64,000 nucleotides of DNA, taken from assembly GCA_963995525.1 (NCBI GenBank), contig OZ023210.1:6488238-6552237 (forward strand), read 5' to 3'. The translations under genes were made by a program, and so were the position numbers. This document shows positions 11,171-21,275 of the stretch, in pieces (the first letter of the stretch is position 1; each line of letters opens with the position of its first letter). Source of the DNA: Escarpia spicata (taxonomy: Eukaryota; Annelida; Polychaeta; Sabellida; Siboglinidae). Below the pieces are notes generated by a model, which was not told the DNA's origin, ran no database searches, and saw nothing but the letters and a program-made list of their open reading frames with translations.

Positions 11171-11364
11171 AGAGCGCGGCTAGTGTAGATTTTATCACCT
11201 CCGCCTGATATGCAAGTGCTCTGAGTTCGAAACTCGGACCGAGCAGGCATGATATTTGGTGTAAAAACCAGGCTCTCAACATCGGGGACTCTATATCCCT
11301 CGGGACTCGGAGATCACATTAATGTCGGTCCCGTCTCGATTTGGGACGTAAAAGAACCACCGAG
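11171..11364 (+). mobile_element. tRNA-headed SINE, split by the Gypsy insertion
   Basis: The A-box region GCGCGGCTAGTGTAGA and the B box GAGTTCGAAACTC (11223-11235) form a tRNA-like head. A body with CTCGGGACTCGGAGATCAC and GATTTGGGACGTAAAAGAACC follows, a block I associate with molluscan SINEs. It is cut at CCGAG (11360-11364); the matching CCGAG and onward sequence resume at 16482 after the LTR element. The SINE is thus older than the Gypsy insertion. Confidence 0.75.
11360..11364. other. Target site duplication CCGAG (left)
   Basis: CCGAG directly precedes the 5' LTR and is repeated exactly at 16482-16486 after the 3' LTR. Five bp is the usual target duplication for Ty3/Gypsy integrases. 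Confidence 0.93.
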
Positions 11365-11525
11365 TTGACAATTACGCTACATTATTAATGTTAACTTGTT
11401 CTATTCTCATTGCCTCTATGGTTCGTTCTTATTAAGTGCACCGCACATATCCGTGTTCGTTCTTTTTCACTGCACCGCACATCAGCATTAAACGTTCAAG
11501 ACCATCGCTGTCTCATTCTTTAGAA
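11365..11525 (+). repeat. 5' LTR (161 bp)
   Basis: Begins TTGACAATTACGC and ends CATTCTTTAGAA, matching 16327-16481 except for a 6-bp insertion (TTCTTT-type) near 11460. The ends are not the canonical TG...CA, but the flanking 5-bp duplication fixes them. Very short for a Gypsy LTR. Confidence 0.93.
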
Positions 11526-11786
11526 TGCGCGGTGCACTAAAATGTATATTTATCAGATAGTACTGATATGTATCGTACGCATATTCCACTAATCGGCAGT
11601 AGTTAAAAGATACTACACTTCTTGCCGTAGAAACAACGAAACCGCGAATAGTTCTGTTTGTGAGCGATAATATAGTGTTTAGAATGCTCGTAATGACAGA
11701 AACACTGCTACACATACACACAGTACTACAGTGACGGAGGCTCTACCAAGATTGTAGTTAAACAAACATACTCAAACTACATCATC
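11526..11786 (+). other. Gypsy 5' leader
   Basis: Untranslated leader between LTR and Gag. The normal site for a tRNA primer begins TGCGCGGTGCACTAAAATG at 11526. It lacks the usual TGG start and I cannot match it to a tRNA 3' end. GCGGTGCACT is the reverse complement of AGTGCACCGC inside the LTR (11434-11446), so the leader could fold back on the LTR. Confidence 0.5.
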
Positions 11787-12710
11787 ATGGCCAATGTGGA
11801 AATACGATGCACATACACAGACTGTGTTTACAAGACTGAAAAACTACCGGTCGAGTATGTCATGCAGCTTCTGGCCATGCACAACACGTCGGAGCACAAT
11901 GCAGTGCCGCCGCCCACCCAAGCCACCGCCCCCCAAAAAGCGAAGGCAGACCGCCCGCCCATTGACATGGGCATCACGACAGAGCGATGGGTCTACTTCC
12001 AGAAAAGGTGGAATACGTACAAGATTGCAACAGGCTTCACCGGAGCGGACATACAATGTCAACGTATGGACACCTGCAGTGAGCAGCTCCGCTACGCCAT
12101 GTTTCAGGAAAACAACGACATCGAGCAACAACCAGAAAAAGATATTCTCGACTCCATACACAGGCTAGCCGTCAAAGCCGAAAACGTTATGGTGTCCAGG
12201 GTCGCGCTCAAAAACCTTCAACAGCAGGCTGATGAGGGAATCAGAAACTTTACTGTCCGGGTGAAAGGTCAAGCAGATCTGTGCCAGTTCACACAAAAAT
12301 GCACGTGTACAAAAGAAGTGCGATACACCGACGAGATGGTACGTGACGTGATCATCCGGGGACTGTATGATCAGGACACACAACGCGAGGTCCTCGGCAT
12401 GCAGGAACAGGACATGGAACTCGACGGCTTGATCAAACTACTGGAGGCCAAGGAGATCGGCAAGAAGACACAGGCCTCCATCCTCGGCGATACAGGCCCC
12501 GGCATATCCGACAACCAGAACAGGCATTTTAAATGCCACTACTGCAGTAGAACCGGCCACGGAACTAATACAAACGGGCGTACGTTCAACAGACTCCGTA
12601 GTTGGATCGAGAGGCCAGTCAAAGGCCAGCCCACAGTCACACTGCAGGCCCGTGTTGTGCCATCAAGAAGAGCGACCTCATTCCCACCCGACTTTGAATG
12701 CAGGCCATAG
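11787..12710 (+). CDS. Gag of the Gypsy element (C-terminally damaged)
   Basis: 307 codons from ATG 11787. Residues 1-110 hold a short Cys-containing N-terminus (CTYTDCVYKTEKL) and a Pro/Ala linker. Residues 60-230 are helical, resembling a capsid domain, with IRNFTVRVKGQADLC, a common metazoan Gypsy Gag block. Near residue 250 the zinc knuckle starts as CHYCSRTGHG but the fourth ligand (Cys) is missing and the frame then drifts into unrelated sequence. The second knuckle and the start of protease are absent. Inference: a deletion or frameshift near 12560-12600 disabled the nucleocapsid. Confidence 0.88.
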   Translation: MANVEIRCTYTDCVYKTEKLPVEYVMQLLAMHNTSEHNAVPPPTQATAPQKAKADRPPIDMGITTERWVYFQKRWNTYKIATGFTGADIQCQRMDTCSEQLRYAMFQENNDIEQQPEKDILDSIHRLAVKAENVMVSRVALKNLQQQADEGIRNFTVRVKGQADLCQFTQKCTCTKEVRYTDEMVRDVIIRGLYDQDTQREVLGMQEQDMELDGLIKLLEAKEIGKKTQASILGDTGPGISDNQNRHFKCHYCSRTGHGTNTNGRTFNRLRSWIERPVKGQPTVTLQARVVPSRRATSFPPDFECRP

Positions 12711-13086
12711 ACACCAACCCCATCGAAATCATCGGGGCAATCATTCTCCGCTTGTCAGGATTGGACCGTCATGGAAATTCGCACGAGACAACCCAGATCT
12801 GCTACGTCTCTAATAAGATCAAGGGAATGTACCTAAGCGAACATGGGTGCAAACAGCTTGGGATCATACCGGAATCCTTCCCATCAGTTGGCGCTGTCGA
12901 CACAAACAACGATGCCGCAGCCAGCTCATCTACGCCACCACCATCCACCAGGGACAACTGCAATTGCCCGGGGCGTACGATGCCTCCGCCACTGCCCACG
13001 TCCATCCCATTCCCTCCTACAGAAAACAACAGAGGGAAACTTGAGGAGTGGATTAAAGACTACTACAAAGGCAGTACTTTCAACAC
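12698..13086 (+). pseudogene. Protease remnant and Pol linker
   Basis: The frame contains MYLSEHGCKQLGIIPESFP, the C-terminal part of retropepsin-like domains in this Gypsy lineage, then a proline-rich linker. The aspartic active site (D-T/S-G) is not present upstream, so the protease was removed by the same deletion that cut Gag. Confidence 0.6.
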
Positions 13087-13384
13087 ATGCGAGCATCAAC
13101 CCCTCCCCTCATGGAGGGACCACCAGTCCGCATCATGGTCAACTCGAACGCCTCACCTGTCACCATTCACACACCTATATCGGTTCCTCTACACTGGCAA
13201 GAACAGGTCAAGGCCGACCTGGACAGAGACATCGCACTCGGCGTCATCGAGCCTGTTCCTGTAGGTGAACCTATGACATGGTGCAGCAGGATGGTCATCA
13301 CCAGAAAAAAGAGAGGGGGGCCTCGACGCTGCGTAGACTACCAGGCCCTCAACAAGTTCTGCAGCAGAGAAACACCACACAATG
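13087..13384 (+). pseudogene. Reverse transcriptase, N-terminal part
   Basis: This frame gives the fingers region: PISVPLHWQEQVKADLDRDI, GVIEPVPVGEPMTWCSRMVI, then RRCVDYQALNK. It loses register at about 13384 and continues in the next frame. Residues visible are those of RT boxes 1-2. Confidence 0.85.
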
Positions 13385-14500
13385 AGCCCGTTTCTTCAGG
13401 CGACGCTCTTCCCGGCGAACATGAAAAAGACTGTTACCGACGCTTGGAACGGCTACCACTCAGTCCCCATCCACGAGGAAGACCGTCACTACACCACATT
13501 CATCACCCCATGGGGCCGATACAGGTACAAGACCCTGCCCCAGAGGTTTGTCGCCGCCGGAGACGGCTACACTCGACGATACGACGAAATTGTTGCCGAC
13601 ATCCCGATCAAAACTAAGTGCATCGACGACGTAGGCATGTGGGCACCGACAATCGAGGAAGCATTTTTCCAAACCTGCAACTGGATGGATATATGCGGAC
13701 GACACGGGATCACTCAGAACCCGGAAAAATTCCACTTCGCGGAAGACACGGTTGAGTTCGCCGGATTTGAGATAACGAAAACAAATATCCGGCCCAGCGA
13801 CACATTCATCCGCGCGATCCAGGACTTCCCAACATCGCGGAACATCACCGACATAAGGTCGCTGTTTGGACTGATTAACCAGGTCAGTTACTGTCAATCG
13901 TCGTCCGAAGAACTACGCCCATTTCGTGAATTTCTGTCACCCTCAACCCCTTTCTACTGGGACGAGACCTTGGATGCTGCCCTTGCACACGCCAAGAGCG
14001 AGATCATCAAGACCATCGCCGAGGGAGTCAAGATCTTTGACAAAAGACGAAAAACTTGCTTGTCCACCGACTGGTGCATGTACGGCATCGGGTTCTCCCT
14101 TGGACAGAAACATTGCTCCTGTCCATCCGAGGAACCATGGTGCTGCAACACCGGCTGGAAACTGACGTTCGCCAGCAATCGGTATACACACAACGCAGAG
14201 GAGAACTATGCCCCTGTAGAAGGCGAGGCCTTGGCCGTCGCCTGGGCACTCGACAAAGCCAGGCACTTCGTCCTGGGCTGTAATGACCTCATCGTTGCCA
14301 CCGACCACAAGCCCCTCCTCAAAGTGTTGGGGGACCGGAAGATGGAGGACATAAAAAACCCGCGCCTCTACAACCTGAAAGAGAAAACACTACCGTTCCA
14401 GTTCAGGATCACCCACGTACCTGGTAAACGCCACTTCACCGCTGACAGCCTGTCCAGATACGCCTCTGGAGACCCCGATCCTAACAAGATGGACCTACCA
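13382..14500 (+). pseudogene. RT palm/thumb and RNase H
   Basis: The open frame carries TVTDAWNGYHSVPI (first catalytic aspartate), TFITPWGRYRYKTLPQ, and KCIDDVGMW, where C-I-D-D replaces the usual YxDD; CIDD/CVDD is normal in this metazoan lineage. RNase H follows: STDWCMYGIGF (Asp), VEGEALAVAWALD (Glu), VATDHKPLLKV (Asp) and KRHFTADSLSR (Asp). All catalytic carboxylates are present. Only the joins to the flanking segments are broken, at about 13384 and about 14500. Confidence 0.92.
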
Positions 14501-14501
14501 G

Positions 14502-15156
14502 ATGATGCACATGCGGCTGGCTATTCATCGGTACCGGCTGAACTTTGGTGGCAACGAGGGGAATTTCAGTCACGAGGTTGCCGCACAGGAGGAACACCTA
14601 ACATTCGGAGCCATGACCACACTGTCGTCCATCGAATCGGTCACGTGGGACAGCGTCAGAGAACAGACCACCAGCGACCCCACCATGCGACAGTTGCACG
14701 ACACGATCCTAGTAGGCTTCCCGGAAGACAGCAGGCACATGCCAGAACTCACCCGGATCTATCATCAGTACAGGGCTGACCTCTCCATCACCGCGGGCGT
14801 AATACTGTACCAGGACAGAATCGTTATCCCGCCATCACTCCGCGACCAGGTCCTGGAAACACTACACGCCGCCCACCAAGGTGTGACGTCCATGAACGCC
14901 AGAGCGAAAGCATCGGTTTTCTGGCCGGGAATCAAGATTCAGATCCAAGAGCTGCGCAATAACTGCCAGGCGTGCCACAGAATTGCTCCCAGCAACCCCA
15001 AGCCGCCTCCCACACCCTCACCCGACCCAGTCTACCCATTCCAGATGTTGTGCGCCGATTACTTTTGTTACAGCGGCCACAATTACCTCGTCATCGTGGA
15101 CAGATACTCGGGTTGGCCCTACGTGTGTCAACTTACGGGGGGGGGGGGGGGGGTCG
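14502..15156 (+). pseudogene. Integrase, zinc finger and start of the core
   Basis: Contains the HHCC finger (LHAAHQG ... CQACHRI) and the first core aspartate in CADYFCYSGHNYLVIVDRYS. The frame is destroyed at a 17-G homopolymer, 15137-15153, after which integrase continues in another frame. The upstream part (14502-14800) is the RNase H-integrase linker. Confidence 0.9.
15137..15153 (+). repeat. (G)17 homopolymer inside the integrase
   Basis: Seventeen consecutive G bases where related integrases have a short Gly/Ser loop. The reading frame is different on each side. Slippage in replication or in sequencing is the simplest cause. Confidence 0.95.
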
Positions 15157-15575
15157 CCGGCACTCGTCAAGAAGCTACGGGAATTCTTTGTCACATATGG
15201 TATCGCCGAAGAGTTGTCATCAGATGGCGGCCCCGAGTTTACGGCTGAGCTCACCCAGCAGTTCCTCCGAGACTGGGGAGTTGCCCACCGCCTCTCGTCG
15301 GTAGCCTACCCCCATTCCAACACCCGGACCGAGATCGGGGTTAAGTCAGCTAAGCGCTTGATCATGGAGAACACCGGGCCACATGGCGACGCCGACATCC
15401 CGGCATTCCAGCGAGCCATGCTCACGTATAGGAACATGCCTACGCCACTTGACAAACGCTCCCCGGCTGAAATCGTCTTTGGCCGCCAAATCCGCGACTT
15501 TATACCCGTCATGCCAGGAAAATACGAGCCATACGATACCTGGACACAGCCGCCAACCGGGAGAAGGCTCTCATG
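15154..15575 (+). pseudogene. Integrase core, second and third catalytic residues
   Basis: The continuation reads LREFFVTYGIAEELSSDGGP (second Asp) and later AYPHSNTRTEIGVKSAKRLI, which holds the catalytic Glu. ERAM-type helices and SPAEIVFGRQIRDFIPV follow, the usual end of the rve core. A further frame change occurs near 15575. Confidence 0.9.
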
Positions 15576-16262
15576 GAACGCCATGCCAAGGAGGTGGAAG
15601 CCCTCCTACCCCACACCAAGAAACTGCCTCCTCTGAAAGTGGGGAACAGCGTCCGCATCCAGAACCAGACTGGGAATGCGCCACGACGCTGGGACAAGTC
15701 AGGACAAGTCATCGAGGTCCGGCAACACGACCAGTACGCCATCAAAGTCCACGGGTCTGGCAGAGTCACCCTCCGCAACCGCCAATTTCTACGGCGCTAC
15801 GTCCCGTACGTGGTTAAGCCATGCCAACGCCGTATCACGGATGACATCCCCAACAGGTCCGCTGACATAGGGAGACTGCCCCTATCCCTACTTCCCATGG
15901 AGGACCTGACACAGGAGATCTCCACACCACTCGGCAGCGACGCCAATCGCTCGCCACCGACCCCGGACACGGCAATGTTCAGAAAGTCGCAGGGCACACC
16001 AGTGCGCCGACAAAACATACGCCCCAACCCGCACAGCCTCCACTTTGAGCCCGACACAGGGAATGAAGATACTCCGGTGGCCTCACCAAGATCGTCCGCC
16101 GATGAACCGCCATCCGCGGGACCGAACCGGGAAGCTGCACCGCAACAGAAGCTCGCATCGCCGCCACCGTCAGTACCAAACACTATGTTCCGAGCGGACA
16201 GACCAAGGCGGCAGACACGCTTGCCGACCCGCTTCAACGACTACGTGGTCGGTAACGAGTGA
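15573..16262 (+). CDS. Integrase C-terminal domain and tail
   Basis: 229 codons. Residues 20-80 carry LKVGNSVRIQNQTGNAPRRW, then KVHGSGRVTLRNRQFLRRY, the SH3-like C-terminal integrase domain of this lineage. The remaining 150 residues are a low-complexity Pro/Ser/Arg tail ending in RQTRLPTRFNDYVVG, the usual C-terminus of these Pols. No chromodomain is seen. Confidence 0.85.
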   Translation: MERHAKEVEALLPHTKKLPPLKVGNSVRIQNQTGNAPRRWDKSGQVIEVRQHDQYAIKVHGSGRVTLRNRQFLRRYVPYVVKPCQRRITDDIPNRSADIGRLPLSLLPMEDLTQEISTPLGSDANRSPPTPDTAMFRKSQGTPVRRQNIRPNPHSLHFEPDTGNEDTPVASPRSSADEPPSAGPNREAAPQQKLASPPPSVPNTMFRADRPRRQTRLPTRFNDYVVGNE

Positions 16263-16310
16263 TCGAACAAGGTACTCGAAGAGTTTATGCGTCTCCCGTC
16301 ACAAGAACTC

Positions 16311-16326
16311 GGGGCGAGGGAGGACA
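16311..16326 (+). promoter_or_regulatory. Polypurine tract
   Basis: GGGGCGAGGGAGGACA sits directly before the 3' LTR start at 16327, the standard plus-strand primer position. Confidence 0.8.
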
Positions 16327-16481
16327 TTGACAATTACGCTACATTATTAATGTTAACTTGTTCTATTCTCATTGCCTCTATGGTTCGTTCTTATTAAGTG
16401 CACCGCACATATCCGTGTTCGTTCACTGCACCGCACATCAGCATTAAACGTTCAAGACCATCGCTGTCTCATTCTTTAGAA
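16327..16481 (+). repeat. 3' LTR (155 bp)
   Basis: Matches 11365-11525 end to end, lacking 6 bp near 16423. CCGAG (16482-16486) follows. Confidence 0.93.
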
Positions 16482-16960
16482 CCGAGGACGACAAGCACCC
16501 TGGTAGTGACCACCCTCAACGCCAGCATATAAAGATCGGTTTGGCGATAATGTTCTGAAAAAGGCTGACTAGTTGAATGAGACCTAATAAGACCATTACA
16601 TTGTAACCACAATAAATCAAACTAGTCAGTTAATAGAACATTGCCGAGCGCTTGTAACAACTAGAACTACAAATATGGAAACAAATACTAAGATACACAT
16701 TTTACAATAACAATTTACATAATGTCAACAAAATAAAAAACGAATCACTATGGGATGGGAGACTCCACACTATTACCTTTAATAATATTCACTTAAAAAC
16801 AGCCTTCCCCATGCATGATATAGATTGACTGACGCTCATGCTTCATAGACGAGACTGACTGCACTGACCGTTTTATATACCTATTAGATGGATGTATATG
16901 TTGCTTTAACTGAAGTGTAAACGTTGTAGTACGAATAAATATTATTATTATTTACATTGA
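16482..16960 (+). other. Right part of the interrupted SINE and flank
   Basis: CCGAG begins the resumed SINE sequence (GACGACAAGCACCCTGGTAG). Its 3' border is unclear. At 16932-16955, AATAAATATTATTATTATTT resembles a LINE/SINE 3' tail, so a second element may end there. Confidence 0.4.
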
Positions 16961-17194
16961 CAGTTTACGAAACATCATGAATTATCGCTCATACACACAC
17001 AATACCAACCTACCTGACAATCAATTCGCTTTTTCCGCCAGACTGCATGGCACTTCGCATCTTCTGTTTATCTTTGAGTTCTATTAAGCTTCAACTTTGA
17101 TAAGACTTGGCTCATAATGTGGATGAAAAATACTCGATATAAGTATTATGTATACTGAGTCGTGACGCTGGTGACTGACAACACAAGGCCTGAT

Positions 17195-17255
17195 TTGCGG
17201 GGGATACTTCGGTATTTGCAAGTTGGTGTAGTTCGCTAGGGGGCAACACAGCTTA
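17195..17255 (-). repeat. Dispersed repeat shared with the 2.5 kb tandem unit
   Basis: Read on the minus strand it contains CGAACTACACCAACTTGCAA, identical to a block at 1166-1195 and 3667-3696, with further similarity on both sides (CTTAAGTATCCC versus CCGAAGTATCCC). A short piece of an unidentified family. Confidence 0.65.
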
Positions 17256-17380
17256 GCTTAGGTCAACGTGTGCATTTTTGAGTAGAAAATTTTTGCGCAA
17301 ACGTATTTAAGTAGATCTTTGTGTATAAACTTATTCGACCAAACGGCATTCTAGTGAATTATTTGATAAAAACCTTGCAC

Positions 17381-17500
17381 AATGAGAGCGTAAATGAATA
17401 ATCGAAAGTAAGAATTCGACAATGTCAGCGTAAATGGATAATCGAAAGTCAAAATTCGACAAAATCAGCGTAAATGGATAATCGAAAGTTAGAATTTAAC
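17381..17500 (+). repeat. Tandem repeat, 3 x 40 bp
   Basis: Units start at 17381, 17421 and 17461, each with GCGTAAATGGATAATCGAAA (first copy one base different), then an AATTCGAC-like end. There is no unique spacer, so it is not CRISPR-like. Confidence 0.9.
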
Positions 17501-17629
17501 AATGTAGCATTGTGGAATTATGACCCTAATATCGTTCCATACTCGACTGCCGACATGCCCTGACTGTGATGGTCATCTGACATTTTGGTTTTGTATTTGT
17601 TACATATTATGATTTGACATAATTAAACG

Positions 17630-18785
17630 AGTCAATACACACAACTGATGAACTAATAACTGTTATCCACATCAACCTACAAAGCTCTATAAAAAACTGT
17701 AATCTACTCAAAGCACATCTTGACTCTATAAATATAACAGTTGTTATAATTCCGATTACTGTTGCAAGGATGAATAACCAAGATAGATGTGCGAATACAT
17801 TTAACAAATATAATTTCTACGATCATGGACCATTAAATGACAATAAAGGCGGAGTTGCTGTTTATATTAAGAAATATATGTATGTCCACGAACGATTTGA
17901 CTTAATGCTAAGTCATAACCGTAGGTTGAACAATATGTGGCGTGAAATAATTAAAGATGGCGTCAGATTTGTGACTGGTAATATGTATAGACATTCAAAC
18001 TATAACACACACGTTATTTCTGATCTTATTGGATCAAAGTTGTCTATTATGAAACAGGAAGATACAATTTGTATTATACGTGGTGATGTTAATATTAATA
18101 TTTTACAACAGGACTCGTGTCAAACTAAGATATACATGGACACGTCGATGAGGGAAAACTTGTTACCATGTATCACACTGCCAACAAGAATAACACATCA
18201 CTCTGCAACTCTCATTGATCATATGAATATATATCGACCTTTAAAGTTCATGAAAAATGATATAATTTAAGGAAATCTGTTTATAGATATATTAGACCAT
18301 TTACCCAAATTCTTCATTATAAAAGGTGTATTCAAAACTCATGACATCAATGACAGACCTAAACTATGAATATTTAGTGAAAATAATATATCAAATTTCA
18401 CTCGGGAACTGGAGAATTTAAACTGGGACAATATTATGACATGTATGGACACGGATGAATGTTATGATATTTTTATAACCAAATACGACACAATTTTCAA
18501 AAAATGCTTCCCACTTACCAGAATGGCAATTAAACGTTTCAAGGAAAAAGAGAGGATGAGTAACGGCATTAGAAATATTATTTTAACAAAAATTTTGGTT
18601 GTATAAGACATATATCAACAAACCAAATGAATACAATAAAACAGAATACCGACAATTTAAGAATAAACTTACAACTATCACACGACAGGCGGATAAATCA
18701 AATTACAGTAGCTTATTCTCACAAGCAAAACAGTCAATCAGGGAGATATATGTGGAACCCCAAAACCCCCCAAAACAACCTCGCT
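17630..18785 (+). pseudogene. LINE, endonuclease half only
   Basis: The frame near 17640-17700 gives an IHINLQS start of an APE-type endonuclease. The long frame 17770-18270 has GPLNDNKGGVAVYIKK and IIRGDVNINIL (catalytic GDxN block), then LPTRITHHSATLIDHM. The linker (18599-18780) reads KTEYRQFKNKLTTITRQADK. No RT follows, so the copy lost its 3' half. Jockey/CR1-like by endonuclease form. Several stops and frame changes. Confidence 0.8.
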
Positions 18786-19460
18786 AACGGCCTGCTGGTG
18801 ATGTTAATGTGGTGTTTGTAAACAAGATAAAACCACTCGGTCCACCAACCTAACACCCACTTTATTGTCCTCCCATGTAGGAACTTAAATTAACCCTCTG
18901 CATTACTGGTTAAATATAACCTCACATGAACGACTGGTGCCCCTGGAGTCTATATTGGAAAAAAGGTGAACCCCCAATGTGAAAAGCTCCGGGCATGTGC
19001 ATGGGATGGTAAAATCAAATGTATACACACCAGTTCAGATAAATACTTGCAAGATATAAAACAAGTTTTTCACGTAGTTATAGTAACAGTTTTATTAAGA
19101 ATCCAATAATTCAATGAACAACAGTTACATATCTGAAATACAGCGTTACATAAAACTGTATATAGAAGAATAAGATAAAGAAAACATAAAATGGTAGTGT
19201 TCCAGTAATGGAAGACAACGTTAGGCACATATATAACACAGTAGGTAGAGTTGACATAAATCAATAAATTACAAGTTAAGTCTTCAAAATTGCTAATATA
19301 CATCAGAAGACACTATCAGTCCGTAAACTTGTAAAGTCTGATCAACGTAAAAAGACTTACAATACAATATGGTCACTTAAGATATGCTTTGTTTCTATAA
19401 TCTAACCAGATGTGGAATAAATGTGCATAACATAGCTGAGTGATGTTTGGAACCATTACC
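18786..19460. other. No recognised feature
   Basis: AT-rich, with short frames only. Confidence 0.35.
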
Positions 19461-19463
19461 TTA

Positions 19464-19703
19464 CGGATCATCTCAGAACGTCGATGTCCGATATCAGACG
19501 AAATTACTTTCGTTTGGGGAGGGGTTTCAGAGGCAGTTTCGTCTGGCGTCGGTTATCGATATTTATTTTATACTTCGGACCGATAAGGTTAATATATTGA
19601 TATCGTCATATCAAGGTTTACAAACTTTCATCTGAGGGGGCTGGTGAGGCCAGATGAAAGTCGTTTCTTCTGATATCGGACATCGATGTTCTGAAATGAT
19701 CCC
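19464..19703. mobile_element. Harbinger-like MITE (240 bp), TTA duplication
   Basis: Inverted ends of about 38 bp share the core TCGATGTCCGATATCAGA (left arm 19464-19502, right arm 19666-19703). TTA precedes the element at 19461-19463 and follows at 19704-19706, the 3-bp target duplication typical of PIF/Harbinger. An inner perfect inverted repeat, ACTTTCATCTG/CAGATGAAAGT, lies near 19625-19662. No coding content. Confidence 0.85.
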
Positions 19704-19706
19704 TTA

Positions 19707-20900
19707 GCCAAATTGCTTGCGTATATTTACTAACCCTTCTACAATTATTCTCATAATATGATATCAACTAACTTATTTAGGACTGCATTTCAATATTGCA
19801 CCCAATGTAGTACTAGTAACAGTTAGCGGGTGTGAACTCCAGGAAACTGAAGTCATACCCGTGTGTGACTGACCATTTTATTGTGTCGTTAATCTACCAG
19901 TCGGCCTGAAGATCGTACAGATATTCTTGTCGCGATCTTAAACGATATCTTTCTTTTAGTTTTGTTGTGCGGTCGTCACAGTAGACACGGTAGTTTTACG
20001 CCATAGCAGCTATACGACGACCGTGTGGGTGACTTTTCAAGTGTGCGTTATAAAAGAATATCGGACTCCCAGGGAATCATGGGTGTTTGTCCCAATTATA
20101 TAGATGATACACAATAAAACCACACTATTAAAGTCACTAGTCGGACCTTACTAGCGAGGTGACCGTTTTAGCGAAACTAATTTCCTATGCTCTACTGTTA
20201 TTAAAATATGTTGGGCCTGTCCTAATTTGACGTTAAAGGCATGTTTGGTGTAGTCAAAATCCGATAAATACCCTGGCCGTTATTAGTTTGATTAGCTTTG
20301 ATTTTTTAAGAGACGGAACACATAAATGTCAGGGCTTGTCAATTAATACTAACACCACTTCTACGGAACGCGATCCTTCATCAACGGGTCATAAACCGTC
20401 AATACTATTCGTTTATTCCTGTGTTTGTGAAATTAACTTTGCTTTAGACTGTCTTATTTACCACAACATGCTGACCCTCCTACGTGTGGCGCAATCAGTA
20501 ACGCATACCGTGTTATTTCGCTGGCAAAATAACATTTCTGAAAATGTTACAGGCTAATTAAGCGCGGAAGGTATACCTTTATCACAATGAATTGCAATGT
20601 TAAAAACAATACATAAATAAATACTAATAAATCGAAGAACAGTCTTAGTACCGTTATCTACGGTGTGGTTAAAACTAACTAGCTAACATCCATCCGTTGA
20701 GAAACGGACCAGTGGCAGCTGTTATCACAATTACAGCATTTGTATCTTAAATTTGTATCTTTAGACGTGGTCACCACTCAATTCTCACAGGTAGGAGAAA
20801 TGTCCTCTAGAAAAGCATTGTATATCGCAAACAGACAAGCAAATACCTCTACATAACTGTCGCCGTGTTTTAGAAATACAACATGTGACCCAACTCAACA
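19707..20900. other. No recognised gene
   Basis: Includes one 89-codon frame (20288-20557) without recognisable motifs. Nothing else supported. Confidence 0.35.
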
Positions 20901-20904
20901 TACG

Positions 20905-20905
<1 letters not shown>

Positions 20906-20985
<80 letters not shown>

Positions 20986-21016
20986 CATATATACATACAT
21001 TCATATATATATATAT
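20906..21016. repeat. (AT)n microsatellite
   Basis: Nearly uninterrupted AT dinucleotides with a few G/C interruptions (ATGTAT, ACATAC). Confidence 0.95.
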
Positions 21017-21275
21017 TAATTTTGTTTTTACACACAGTTTTTCTTTTTTCTTTTTGAAATGTTCATTTACACATTTTTACTTCTCTCAGTTATGCTAAGT
21101 TTAAAATGCACTAATGGGGAGCATGCGGCATCTCCTTTCAATGTATTATTCAGACGCTACGCGTTATATGCGTTATATATATGATTTTCCCAAAATGTTT
21201 TTTTTTTAACAGTAATATTAGTCTTGTCATGCTGTTTAATTTTATTAATTTGACAAGCAATATATTGTTTTAAAA

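Larger units (their letters stand above)
11365..16481 (+). mobile_element. Ty3/Gypsy LTR retrotransposon, 5.1 kb, degenerate
   Basis: Order: 5' LTR, Gag, protease remnant, RT, RNase H, integrase, C-terminal tail, polypurine tract, 3' LTR, flanked by CCGAG duplications. Pol domains lie in order PR-RT-RH-IN, as in Ty3/Gypsy. There is no envelope frame. Coding is spread over at least five frame segments, so it cannot encode a working Pol as read here. The GC-rich coding part contrasts with the AT-rich flanks. The LTRs differ by one 6-bp indel and little else, so insertion was recent compared with the number of frame breaks. Some breaks (17-G run) may be sequencing or slippage errors. Confidence 0.95.

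Noticed and set aside
13943..14308. Minus-strand frames across the Gypsy pol
   Set aside because: GC-rich coding shadows; the plus strand carries all RT and RNase H motifs.
17381..17500. CRISPR-like array
   Set aside because: Units are contiguous without unique spacers and the DNA is animal nuclear; the same applies to 62301-62402.
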